A stretch of 21,475 bases of DNA. Origin: an uncultured Oscillospiraceae bacterium (GTDB lineage Bacteria; Bacillota; Clostridia; Oscillospirales; Oscillospiraceae). Position numbers and translations under genes: made by a program. The DNA is taken from assembly GCA_934591705.1 (NCBI GenBank), contig CAKTPM010000023.1:1-21475 (forward strand), in the 5' to 3' direction. This document shows, in pieces, positions 1 to 6,913 of this stretch; the stretch's first letter is position 1, and every line of letters begins with the position of its first letter. A model generated the notes under the pieces. The model searched no databases, was not told the DNA's origin, and saw only the letters and a list, made by a program, of their open reading frames with translations.

Positions 1-768
1 CTGAAATATGCGGTCAAGACCGATATGCTGATCCAGAATGTGGCGGACAAGGTGGACCGGCCCAGAAAGAACAGCTTTCAGCCGGTCTTTCTCTCGGCGG
101 AGGAGATGCAGAAGATGTTTGAAGCCCTTCGGGGAACCAAGCTGGAGCTGCCGGTGCTGGTGGCCGCCTTTTACGGACTTCGCCGTGGCGAGGTGGTGGG
201 CTTGAAATGGGATGCCATCGACTTTGAGCAGGGCACCATTTCCGTAAAGCGCACCGTGACCTCAACGATCATCGACGGCAAGTATCAGGAGTTCGAGCAG
301 CAGTCTGCCAAGACCAAGTCCAGCCTGCGCACCCTGCCGCTCATCGGCAGCTTCCGGGAATACTTTTTGCAGGTGAAAGAGGCGCAGGAGCTGAACAAGC
401 AGGTCTGCGGCAACTGCTACAACTATGAATACGACGGCTTTGTATTCGTGGACGAGCTGGGGGAGCGGATGCGGGTGGAGTACCTGACCAACGCATTCCC
501 AAAGTTTCTGGAAAGCCACGGCCTGCGGCGTATGCGCTTTCACGATCTGCGCCACAGCTGTGCCAGCCTGCTGCTGGCCAACGGCGTCCCCCTCAAGCAC
601 ATTCAGGAGTGGCTGGGACACAGTGACTTTACTACCACGGCGAACATCTACGCTCACTTGGATTACAAGTCCAAAATCACCTCGGCGCAGGCAATGGAGA
701 CAGGGCTTGCCCTACCGGAGGGCGGGAGTTTTGAAAGCAAATGGAAAGTCACCGAAAGTGCAGACTGA
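1..768 (+). CDS. Tyrosine recombinase/integrase, 5' end outside window
   Basis: Site-specific recombinase of the phage/ICE integrase family, which cuts and rejoins DNA at attachment sites. The frame is open from base 1, so the N-terminal DNA-binding domains lie upstream of the window and only the catalytic domain is seen (247 residues from the first in-window Met at 25). The catalytic set is present: Arg in GLRRGE (about residue 53), a beta-hairpin Lys near KTKSSLRTLPL, HDLRH with His and Arg, LGHS, and the nucleophile Tyr in NIYAHLD. It therefore looks intact up to its TGA at 766-768. Its 3' end lies 52 bp from the 3' end of a tRNA-Ser gene, the usual position for an integrase at the edge of an integrative element. 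Base composition is less GC-rich than the housekeeping genes to the right, consistent with transfer. Whether it belongs to a Tn916-like ICE or a prophage cannot be decided here. Confidence 0.9.
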   Translation: MKYAVKTDMLIQNVADKVDRPRKNSFQPVFLSAEEMQKMFEALRGTKLELPVLVAAFYGLRRGEVVGLKWDAIDFEQGTISVKRTVTSTIIDGKYQEFEQQSAKTKSSLRTLPLIGSFREYFLQVKEAQELNKQVCGNCYNYEYDGFVFVDELGERMRVEYLTNAFPKFLESHGLRRMRFHDLRHSCASLLLANGVPLKHIQEWLGHSDFTTTANIYAHLDYKSKITSAQAMETGLALPEGGSFESKWKVTESAD

Positions 769-787
769 TGGAATTTGGGCATAAAAA

Positions 788-817
788 TGCCGGAGCAAAG
801 CGAACTTTGCTCCGGCA
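788..817 (-). terminator. Rho-independent terminator of tRNA-Ser
   Basis: A perfect 13-bp stem (788-800 with 805-817) closed by a four-base loop that reads TTCG on the minus strand. On the minus strand it is followed by a run of five T (783-787). It begins 3 nt past the encoded CCA of tRNA-Ser. Confidence 0.85.
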
Positions 818-820
818 ATG

Positions 821-909
821 TGGCGGAGAGTTAGGGATTCGAACCCTAGGTTCCTTTTGGGAACACGACATTTCGAGTGTCGCACCTTCGACCTCTCGGA
901 CAACTCTCC
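821..909 (-). tRNA. tRNA-Ser(CGA)
   Basis: Reads on the minus strand as an 89-nt class II tRNA with a long variable arm. The acceptor stem is GGAGAGT/ACTCTCC, with discriminator G and an encoded CCA. The anticodon stem CGACA/TGTCG closes loop CTCGAAA with anticodon CGA, decoding UCG. The variable arm is GTTCCC-AAAA-GGAAC and the T arm is TAGGGTTCGAATCCCTA. The A36-A37-A38 run makes it a predicted substrate of the MiaA/MiaB pair encoded in this window. Confidence 0.95.
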
Positions 910-922
910 GTATCTATTTCTA

Positions 923-951
923 TCCATATTTTCCTCCAAAAATTTGCTCAA
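923..951 (-). promoter_or_regulatory. Possible promoter of tRNA-Ser
   Basis: On the minus strand, TTGAGC (946-951), a 17-bp spacer and TATGGA (923-928), ending 13 nt before the tRNA 5' end. The spacing is right but both boxes are only partial matches to sigma-A consensus. Confidence 0.35.
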
Positions 952-1065
952 AAATTCATTGGGGAGAAAACAGGAGAGAAAGCAAAAAATATTCGATTTT
1001 GAGATTTTCCGTGTTGAGATGCATCAACGGAAATCGGGGGGACGAAAATCACAGGTTCTGCCGAA

Positions 1066-1106
1066 ATTTCGAGTCAGCCCCGTTATGACCACTTCGATAC
1101 CGCTGC
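1066..1106 (-). pseudogene. Truncated tRNA-Ser-like fragment (5' half)
   Basis: On the minus strand a possible acceptor strand GCAGCGG is followed by TA, a 3-bp D stem TCG/CGG around AAGTGGTCATAA, then GCTGA and an anticodon-type loop CTCGAAA. This is the layout of the 5' half of a clostridial tRNA-Ser with a CGA anticodon. After CGAAAT the expected 3' side of the anticodon stem (TCAGC) is missing, and no variable arm, T arm or matching acceptor strand follows. It is therefore a relic, not a functional tRNA. The resemblance was judged by eye from family knowledge. The region around it (910-1130) shows no coding sequence. Confidence 0.4.
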
Positions 1107-1130
1107 ATATGTGCTAAAAAGCTGTGCCTT

Positions 1131-1162
1131 GTAAAAAACCTCACTTCCGGAGAAGTGAGGTT
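1131..1162 (-). terminator. Rho-independent terminator of tRNA-Val
   Basis: Stem AACCTCACTTC/GAAGTGAGGTT with a four-base loop (TCCG on the minus strand), then a T-rich tail on the minus strand. It starts directly after the tRNA-Val CCA. Confidence 0.85.
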
Positions 1163-1238
1163 TGGTGCGCGGTACAGGACTCGAACCTGTGACCCCATGC
1201 ACGTCAAGCATGTGCTCTACCAGCTGAGCTAACCGCGC
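1163..1238 (-). tRNA. tRNA-Val(GAC)
   Basis: A 76-nt cloverleaf on the minus strand. The acceptor is GCGCGGT/ACCGCGC with discriminator A and an encoded CCA. The D arm is GCTCAGCTGGTAGAGC. The anticodon stem CATGC/GCATG closes loop TTGACGT with anticodon GAC, decoding GUC/GUU. The T arm is ACAGGTTCGAGTCCTGT. Confidence 0.97.
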
Positions 1239-1251
1239 GGAACACGACCAT

Positions 1252-1278
1252 ATTATACCGCGCCGTGGCGTTTGTCAA
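1252..1278 (-). promoter_or_regulatory. Promoter of tRNA-Val
   Basis: On the minus strand, consensus TTGACA (1273-1278) and consensus TATAAT (1252-1257) separated by 15 bp, with the -10 ending 13 nt from the tRNA 5' end. The spacer is shorter than the usual 16-18 bp, but both boxes are perfect matches in an AT-rich pocket. Confidence 0.65.
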
Positions 1279-1316
1279 CTGTTTTTTCTCAATTCTCCAA
1301 AAAAGAATAAAAAGCG

Positions 1317-2231
1317 TCAGCTCTGGGCCGCCAGCTTGCGGAGATACGCCTGAAACTCCTCCGGCAGGGGGCAGCGGAGGACCGTCTTTTCCCCGGTGCG
1401 GGGATGGAGGAACTGCAGCTCCACGGCGTGGAGGCACTGGCCGGTGAGCCCCGGCACGGGCTTTTTGGCACCGTAGACCGTGTCCCCTAAGATGGGGTGG
1501 CCGATATGGGCCATGTGTACACGGATCTGGTGGGTGCGGCCGGTCTCCAGGCGGCAGCGCACATGGGTCACGCCCCGGTAGCGGGCGATGACCTCCCAGT
1601 GGGTCACGGCCCGCCGGCCGTCGGCCGTCACGGCCATCTTCTTTCGGTCCCGGCGGTCCCGGCCGATGGGGGCATCCACGGTACCGGCATCCTCCCGGAG
1701 GTTGCCGACGACCAGGCACTCATAGGTGCGGCCCAGGGTGTGGTCCGCCAGCTGGGCGCAGAGGGCCAAATGGGCGGCATCATTCTTGGCGGCGATGATA
1801 AGGCCGCTGGTGTCCCGGTCGATGCGGTGGACGATGCCCGGGCGCTTTTCCCCGCCGATGCCGGAGAGGGAGTCGCCGCAGTGGTGCAGAAGGGCGTTCA
1901 CCAGGGTGCCGTCCGGGTGGCCGGGGGCGGGGTGCACCACCAGGCCCACGGGCTTGTTCACCACGATGACATCCCCGTCCTCGTAGACGATGTCCAGGGG
2001 GATGTCCTCCGGCTCCGCAGCGGCGTCCTGCACCTCCGGCAGCACCACCGTGAGGGTCTCGTCCCCCCGGAGGCGGTAGCTTTTAGGCAGCACCTTACCG
2101 CCCCAGACCACCTGCCCGGCCTCCAAGAGGCGGGCGGCGGCGGAGCGGGTCATGCCCGGCAGCGCCTCGGCCAAAAAGGCATCGATGCGGCTGCCGGCAG
2201 CTTCAGTTGTGGCTTGCAGCGTTGTCGTCAT
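1317..2231 (-). CDS. rluD: RluA/RluD-family 23S rRNA pseudouridine synthase
   Basis: Isomerises specific uridines of large-subunit rRNA to pseudouridine in the cytoplasm. The 304-residue length is normal for the family. An S4 RNA-binding domain occupies about residues 12-75 (GSRIDAFLAEALPG onward). The catalytic domain carries the hallmark HRIDRDTSGL at residues 135-144, with the presumed catalytic Asp138, followed by the family segment ETGRTHQIRVHMAHIGHPI and the C-terminal strand HAVELQFLHP. The ATG at 2229-2231 overlaps the end of lspA by 29 nt and has GAGGAAG just upstream, so translation is probably coupled to lspA. The lspA-rluD order matches lspA-ylyB of Bacillus. Exact rRNA target (RluD-like or otherwise) cannot be told from sequence. 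No clear terminator follows; the tRNA-Val promoter begins about 40 bp after the stop. Confidence 0.92.
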   Translation of the reverse strand: MTTTLQATTEAAGSRIDAFLAEALPGMTRSAAARLLEAGQVVWGGKVLPKSYRLRGDETLTVVLPEVQDAAAEPEDIPLDIVYEDGDVIVVNKPVGLVVHPAPGHPDGTLVNALLHHCGDSLSGIGGEKRPGIVHRIDRDTSGLIIAAKNDAAHLALCAQLADHTLGRTYECLVVGNLREDAGTVDAPIGRDRRDRKKMAVTADGRRAVTHWEVIARYRGVTHVRCRLETGRTHQIRVHMAHIGHPILGDTVYGAKKPVPGLTGQCLHAVELQFLHPRTGEKTVLRCPLPEEFQAYLRKLAAQS

Positions 2232-2694
2232 CGGGCTTCCTCTTGTCGTGCTTGTCGTAGATCCACAGGTAGTATACCGCCCCCAGCAGGGCGCCCACCA
2301 CCACGAAGCAGTCCGCCAGGTTGAAGATGGGATAGCTCATAAACTGCAGGTCCAGCATGTCCACCACGAAGCCCCGGAGGATGCGGTCGATATAATTGCC
2401 CAGGCCGCCCCCCAGCACCAGCAGGCACGCAGCCACCCCCAGGGGGTGGCGGACGACCCGCTTGACCAGCAGCACCGCCACGGCGAGCATCAAAACCGTG
2501 GTCACCGCCAGCAGCGCGGCGGTCTTGCCGGAGAGACTGCTGAAGGCCGCGCCGTAGTTGTGCAGCCGGGTGAGCTGCACCACCCCCGGCAGCAGCGGCG
2601 CGCTCTGCCCCACCGCCAGGTGGGCGCACACCCACGCCTTGAGCCCCTGGTCGGCGCCGATGAGCCCCAGCAGGATCAAAAGATACCAAAGCAT
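2203..2694 (-). CDS. lspA: Lipoprotein signal peptidase (signal peptidase II)
   Basis: Membrane aspartyl protease that removes the signal peptide of prolipoproteins after lipidation. The protein has 163 residues, the usual size, with four hydrophobic segments at about 2-20, 56-78, 86-100 and 128-148. Conserved family blocks are present: NYGAAFS (46-52), GNYIDRILRGFVVDML (about 99-114) with catalytic Asp112, and FNLADCF (124-130) with catalytic Asp128. The short C-terminal tail is charged and cytosolic in prediction. AAAGGA lies about 10 nt before the ATG. It is the first gene of a minus-strand pair with rluD and is divergent from miaB, with its own promoter at 2730-2758. Confidence 0.95.
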   Translation of the reverse strand: MLWYLLILLGLIGADQGLKAWVCAHLAVGQSAPLLPGVVQLTRLHNYGAAFSSLSGKTAALLAVTTVLMLAVAVLLVKRVVRHPLGVAACLLVLGGGLGNYIDRILRGFVVDMLDLQFMSYPIFNLADCFVVVGALLGAVYYLWIYDKHDKRKPDDDNAASHN

Positions 2695-2729
2695 AAAAAC
2701 AAAGTCCTTTCGGGAAATATCTCCCGATC

Positions 2730-2758
2730 ATCATACCCCACGGGAGAAATTTTTGCAA
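2730..2758 (-). promoter_or_regulatory. Promoter of lspA-rluD
   Basis: On the minus strand, TTGCAA (2753-2758), a 17-bp spacer and TATGAT (2730-2735), 35 nt before the lspA ATG. CGGGA half-sites lie within the spacer and next to the expected start of transcription. Confidence 0.55.
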
Positions 2759-2767
2759 CGGCATTTC

Positions 2768-2796
2768 TTGTAATATGCCGGAAACTGTGCTACAAT
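2768..2796 (+). promoter_or_regulatory. Promoter of the miaB-mutSL-miaA-hfq-divIVA series
   Basis: TTGTAA (2768-2773), 17-bp spacer, TACAAT (2791-2796), 58 nt before the chosen miaB start. It stands back-to-back with the lspA promoter, with 9 bp between the two -35 boxes. Confidence 0.6.
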
Positions 2797-2843
2797 ATCT
2801 CAATATTAAGTTGAAGGATTGCGCCTTTTTTTCAGGGCGCGGC

Positions 2844-2849
2844 AGGAGG
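2844..2849 (+). promoter_or_regulatory. Ribosome binding site that fixes the miaB TTG start
   Basis: AGGAGG followed 5 nt later by TTG at 2855. The more upstream in-frame TTG at 2819 lacks such a site, so 2855 is preferred. Confidence 0.7.
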
Positions 2850-2854
2850 TACCC

Positions 2855-4273
2855 TTGGAGCGAGAAAAAGTTGTCCTCTCCCCGGAGGCCGTGGCCCGGC
2901 AGCGGGAGTTTATCGAGAAAATAAAAACCCTTCACCAGCAGCGGGGCCGCGCTCCCCGTGCCATGGTGGACACCTACGGCTGCCAGCAGAATGTGGCCGA
3001 CTCCCAGCACCTTATGGGCATGCTGCGGGACATGGGCTGCACCTTTACCCACTGCCGGGAGGAGGCGGACATCATCGTCATCAACACCTGTGCCATCCGA
3101 GATCACGCAGAAAAGCGCATCTTCGGGGTGCTGGGCGCCCTGACCCACACCAAGGCCGCCAACCCCCAGCAGGTCATCTGCCTGTGCGGGTGCATGGCCC
3201 AGCGCAGCGAGGTGGCGGAAAAGGTCCGCCGGAGCTACCGCCATGTGGATATGGTCTTCGGGCCCCAGGCCATGTGGAAGTTCCCGGAGCTTCTCTACCG
3301 GGTCTATACCCGCCGGGGCCGGGTGTTCTCCGTCGAGGAGGAGCACGGCACCATCGCCGAGGGGATGCCGGTGGTGCGGGAGGGCCGCACCCGGGCCTGG
3401 GTGAGCATCATGTACGGGTGCAACAACTTCTGTTCTTACTGCATCGTGCCCTATGTCCGGGGCCGGGAGCGCAGCCGGGATCCGGAGAAGATCCTGGCCG
3501 AGGTCCGCCAGCTGGCGGAGTCCGGCTACAAGGAGATCACCCTCCTGGGGCAGAATGTGAACTCCTACGGAAAGGACCTGGGCACGGGCTATGACTTTGC
3601 CGACCTCCTCTCCGCCATTGACGAGATCCCCGGCGACTACCTCATCCGCTTCATGTCCTCCCAGCCCAAGGACGCCAGCTACAAGCTCTTTGACACCATG
3701 GCCCGCTGCGGCCATGTGGCCAAGCAGCTCCACCTGCCGGTGCAGTCCGGCTGCGACCGGGTGCTGCGGGCCATGAACCGCCCCTATGACCGGGAGCGGT
3801 ATCTGGACCTCATCAACTACGCCCGAAGGGTCATGCCGGAGCTGGTGCTGACCTCGGATATCATCATCGGCTTCCCCGGCGAGCAGGAGCACGAGGCCAT
3901 GGAGACGGTGTCTCTGGTGCGGGAGGTGGAGTTCGACGCACTTTTCACCTTCCTCTTCTCCCCCCGGCCCGGCACCCCCGCCGCCGCCATGCCCGACCCC
4001 GTGCCCCGCAGTGAAAAACAGAAGTGGTTCGACCTTCTCTGCGAGACCCAGAACGAGATATCCGCCCGGCACCACGCAAAGTATGTGGGGCAGACCCTCC
4101 GCTGCCTGGTGGACGGCGAGAGCGACGATGCGCGCTGGCCCCTCTCCGCCCGGACCGCCGGGGGGCGGCTGGTACACCTTTTGGGAGAAAAAGAATACAT
4201 CGGGGAATATATCGATGTAAAAATTACAGACAGTAATACCTGGGCGCTGTTCGGCGAGCCGGTAAAGCAATAA
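2855..4273 (+). CDS. miaB: tRNA-2-methylthio-N6-dimethylallyladenosine synthase
   Basis: Radical-SAM methylthiotransferase that adds a methylthio group to C2 of N6-isopentenyl-A37 in tRNAs reading UNN codons. Numbered from the TTG start (472 residues). The N-terminal UPF0004 domain shows the three auxiliary-cluster cysteines: Cys43 in YGCQQN, Cys79 in NTCAI and Cys113 in CGCMAQR. The radical-SAM cluster is Cys189, Cys193 and Cys196 in YGCNNFCSYC, followed by VPYVRGRERSR. A TRAM domain fills the last 70 or so residues. An extra N-terminal stretch of about 35 residues precedes the first motif, as in Bacillus-type MiaB. The MiaB-specific N-Q-Q-N-like motif and DTYGC context favour MiaB over MtaB or RimO. 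It lies 26 nt before mutS. MiaA, the enzyme acting just before it in the pathway, is encoded four genes on. Confidence 0.94.
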   Translation: MEREKVVLSPEAVARQREFIEKIKTLHQQRGRAPRAMVDTYGCQQNVADSQHLMGMLRDMGCTFTHCREEADIIVINTCAIRDHAEKRIFGVLGALTHTKAANPQQVICLCGCMAQRSEVAEKVRRSYRHVDMVFGPQAMWKFPELLYRVYTRRGRVFSVEEEHGTIAEGMPVVREGRTRAWVSIMYGCNNFCSYCIVPYVRGRERSRDPEKILAEVRQLAESGYKEITLLGQNVNSYGKDLGTGYDFADLLSAIDEIPGDYLIRFMSSQPKDASYKLFDTMARCGHVAKQLHLPVQSGCDRVLRAMNRPYDRERYLDLINYARRVMPELVLTSDIIIGFPGEQEHEAMETVSLVREVEFDALFTFLFSPRPGTPAAAMPDPVPRSEKQKWFDLLCETQNEISARHHAKYVGQTLRCLVDGESDDARWPLSARTAGGRLVHLLGEKEYIGEYIDVKITDSNTWALFGEPVKQ

Positions 4274-4299
4274 GGCAAAGGCCCGGAGAGGAGAAGCAA

Positions 4300-6900
4300 A
4301 TGGCAGAATTGACCCCCATGATGCAGCAATATATGCAGATCAAGGAGCAGAATCCCGGCTCCATTCTGTTTTTCCGCCTGGGCGACTTCTATGAGATGTT
4401 CGGCGACGATGCCCGCAAGGCCTCCCGGGAGCTGGATCTGACGCTGACCACCCGGGATAAGGATAAAAGCAAGACCTTTGAGGACAAGATCCCCATGTGC
4501 GGCATCCCCTATCACGCGGCGGATGCCTACATCGCCCGGCTCATCGCCAAGGGCTACAAGGTGTCCATCTGCGAGCAGACGGAGGATCCGGCCCTGGCCA
4601 AGGGGCTGGTGCAGCGGGGCATCATCCGCACCGTCACGCCCGGCACGGTCATCGACAGCGCCTGCCTGGAGGAGGGCCGCAGCAACTTCTGCGCCGGCAT
4701 TTATCTGGACGAGACCGCCGCCGGCTTCTGCGTGTGCGACATCTCCACCGGCAAGACCCATGTCACCGCCTTTTCCGGCGATAAGTGCGTGGAGCACCTG
4801 CAAAACGAGCTGGGGCGCTTTTCCCCGGCGGAGGCGGTCTTGAATGACGGCGCGTGGTTCTGTGAGGAGCTGCGGGCCGTGCTGGAGAGCCGCTTTTCCT
4901 GCCATGTGGAGCGCTTGAGCGCCGGCGCCTTTAAGCAGGAGCTGTGCGAGGGGAAGGTGCGCGGGCAGTTCGGCGAGGACGCCCTGGCCCGGCTGCCCCG
5001 GGACAACCCCGCGGCGCTGCTGGCTCTGGGGGGCCTTCTGGGCTATCTCCACGAGACCCAGAAGACGGACCTGGGCCAGGTGGAGGAGCTGGAATACTAT
5101 CGGGAGGGCCAGTTCATGGAGCTGGACCTTACCACCCGCCGCAACCTGGAGCTGACGGAGACCCTCCGCAGCAAGGAGAAAAAGGGCTGCCTGCTGTGGG
5201 TGCTGGATAAGACCAAAACCGCCATGGGCGGGCGGATGCTCCGCTCGTGGATCGAGCGGCCCCTCCTCTCCGTGGCCGCCATCAACCGGCGGCTGGACGC
5301 CGTGAGCGCCCTGGTGGATCACACCATGGCCCGGGAGGAGCTGGCGGTGGCCATGAGCGGCATGGCGGACATGGAGCGGCTCATGGGCCGCATCGTATAC
5401 GGCACCGCCGGCGGCCGGGATCTGGTGTCCCTGCGGGGGGCTCTGGAGAAGCTCCCGGCCATCCGGGCCCAGCTGAGCGGCTTTTCCAAGGGCCGCCTCC
5501 GGGAGCTGGCGGGGCTTTTGGACGACTGCGGTGACATTGCGTCGCAAATTGCCCAGACCCTGGTGGACGAGCCGCCCTTCTCCGTCCGGGAGGGGGAGCT
5601 GGTCCGGGAGGGCTTCGACCCGGAGGTGGATCGCCTGCGGGCCATCCTCCACGGGGGCAAGGGCGTCATCGCCGACATGGAGGCCGCCGAGCGGGAGCGC
5701 ACCGGCATCCGCACCCTGAAGATCGGCTACAACAAGGTATTCGGCTACTACATCGAGGTATCCAACTCCTTCCGGGAGCAGGTGCCCGAGACCTATGTCC
5801 GCAAGCAGACCCTGGTGAACGGCGAGCGCTACATCACCCAGGAGCTGAAGAATCTGGAGAGCGACATCCTCTCGGCCTCCGACCGGGTGACGGCTCTGGA
5901 ATACGATATTTTCAACAGACTGCGCTTGGCCGTGGCCGCCCAGGTGGCCCGGGTGCAGCAGACCGCCGCCGCCGTGGCGGAGCTGGACACCCTCTGCTCT
6001 CTGGCCGCCGTGGCGGTGAAAAACAGCTACTGCTGCCCGGTGGTGGATGAATCCGGGGTGCTGGAGATCCACGACGGCCGCCATCCGGTGGTGGAGCAGA
6101 TGCTGAAGGACACCCTCTTTGTACCCAACGACACCTATATGGGCGAAAGGGAGGACCGGGTGGCCATCATCACCGGCCCCAACATGGCGGGTAAATCCAC
6201 CTATATGCGCCAGGTGGCCCTCATCGTGCTCATGGCGCAGATCGGCTCCTTCGTGCCTGCCCACGCGGCGCACCTGGGGGTGGTGGACCGTATCTTCACC
6301 CGCATCGGCGCCAGCGATGATCTCTCGGCGGGGCAGTCCACCTTCATGGTGGAGATGACGGAGGTCAGCGCCATCCTCCGCAGCGCCACGGAGAAGAGCC
6401 TCCTCATCTTGGATGAGATCGGCCGGGGCACCTCCACCTTCGACGGAATGTCCATCGCCCGGGCGGTGCTGGAATACTGCGCCGACCCCAAGCGTCTGGG
6501 GGCCAAGACCCTCTTTGCCACCCATTATCACGAGCTCACGGAGCTGGAGAGCACCCTCAGCGGCGTGAAGAACTATAACATCGCTGTCCGCACCCGGGGG
6601 GATGACATCATCTTCCTGCGGAAGATCATCCCCGGCGGGGCCGACCGCAGCTACGGCATCGAGGTGGCCAAGCTGGCGGGCCTGCCCCGGCAGGTCATCG
6701 CCCGGGCCCGGGAGGTGCTCACGGAGCTGGAGGCGGAGGCGGGAAAGCCCCCGGCCGCCCCGCCGGAGGCGGATCAGATGTCCCTGGAGGCCCTTTCAGA
6801 GGCGGAGGTCATCGACCGGCTGCGCCGCACCCAGGCCGAGACCCTCAGCCCCATCGAGGCCCTGAATTTACTCTACGAGCTCAAGAAAAAGCTGCTCTGA
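4300..6900 (+). CDS. mutS: DNA mismatch repair protein MutS
   Basis: Recognises base mismatches and small loops and, with ATP, recruits MutL. The 866-residue length is typical of bacterial MutS1. The mismatch-reading F-x-E motif is FYE at residues 30-32, after the conserved FFRLGDFYEMF. The central clamp and lever domains span about 270-540. The ATPase has Walker A GPNMAGKS at 626-633, Walker B LLILDEIGRGTSTFDG near 700 and the DLSAGQSTFMVEM signature between them. FATHYHEL follows, and a helix-turn-helix dimerisation tail ends the protein. All key residues look intact. GGAGAGGAG precedes the ATG, and mutL begins 13 nt after the stop, so the two are very likely co-transcribed. Confidence 0.98.
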   Translation: MAELTPMMQQYMQIKEQNPGSILFFRLGDFYEMFGDDARKASRELDLTLTTRDKDKSKTFEDKIPMCGIPYHAADAYIARLIAKGYKVSICEQTEDPALAKGLVQRGIIRTVTPGTVIDSACLEEGRSNFCAGIYLDETAAGFCVCDISTGKTHVTAFSGDKCVEHLQNELGRFSPAEAVLNDGAWFCEELRAVLESRFSCHVERLSAGAFKQELCEGKVRGQFGEDALARLPRDNPAALLALGGLLGYLHETQKTDLGQVEELEYYREGQFMELDLTTRRNLELTETLRSKEKKGCLLWVLDKTKTAMGGRMLRSWIERPLLSVAAINRRLDAVSALVDHTMAREELAVAMSGMADMERLMGRIVYGTAGGRDLVSLRGALEKLPAIRAQLSGFSKGRLRELAGLLDDCGDIASQIAQTLVDEPPFSVREGELVREGFDPEVDRLRAILHGGKGVIADMEAAERERTGIRTLKIGYNKVFGYYIEVSNSFREQVPETYVRKQTLVNGERYITQELKNLESDILSASDRVTALEYDIFNRLRLAVAAQVARVQQTAAAVAELDTLCSLAAVAVKNSYCCPVVDESGVLEIHDGRHPVVEQMLKDTLFVPNDTYMGEREDRVAIITGPNMAGKSTYMRQVALIVLMAQIGSFVPAHAAHLGVVDRIFTRIGASDDLSAGQSTFMVEMTEVSAILRSATEKSLLILDEIGRGTSTFDGMSIARAVLEYCADPKRLGAKTLFATHYHELTELESTLSGVKNYNIAVRTRGDDIIFLRKIIPGGADRSYGIEVAKLAGLPRQVIARAREVLTELEAEAGKPPAAPPEADQMSLEALSEAEVIDRLRRTQAETLSPIEALNLLYELKKKLL

Positions 6901-6913
6901 GGGGAGGTATCCC

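Larger units (their letters stand above)
1..1074. mobile_element. Putative right end of a tRNA-associated integrative element
   Basis: Inferred from an integrase whose 3' end points at a tRNA-Ser gene and from a truncated tRNA-Ser-like 5' half at 1066-1106. The right boundary is uncertain. It could fall in the 3' part of tRNA-Ser (about 821-850) or in the anticodon-loop sequence shared by the tRNA and the relic (ATTTCGAGT at 870-878 and 1066-1074). The left end and the second att copy are outside the window. Confidence 0.35.

Noticed and set aside
741..1117. Short plus-strand frames over the tRNA-Ser gene and its flank
   Set aside because: They run through a structural tRNA and a terminator, so they cannot be ordinary genes.
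2228..6531. Very long minus-strand open frames (680 and 904 codons) antisense to miaB and mutS
   Set aside because: They are antisense shadows of GC-rich codons in miaB/mutS, lack start signals and show low-complexity Gly/Ala/His-rich translations matching no family.
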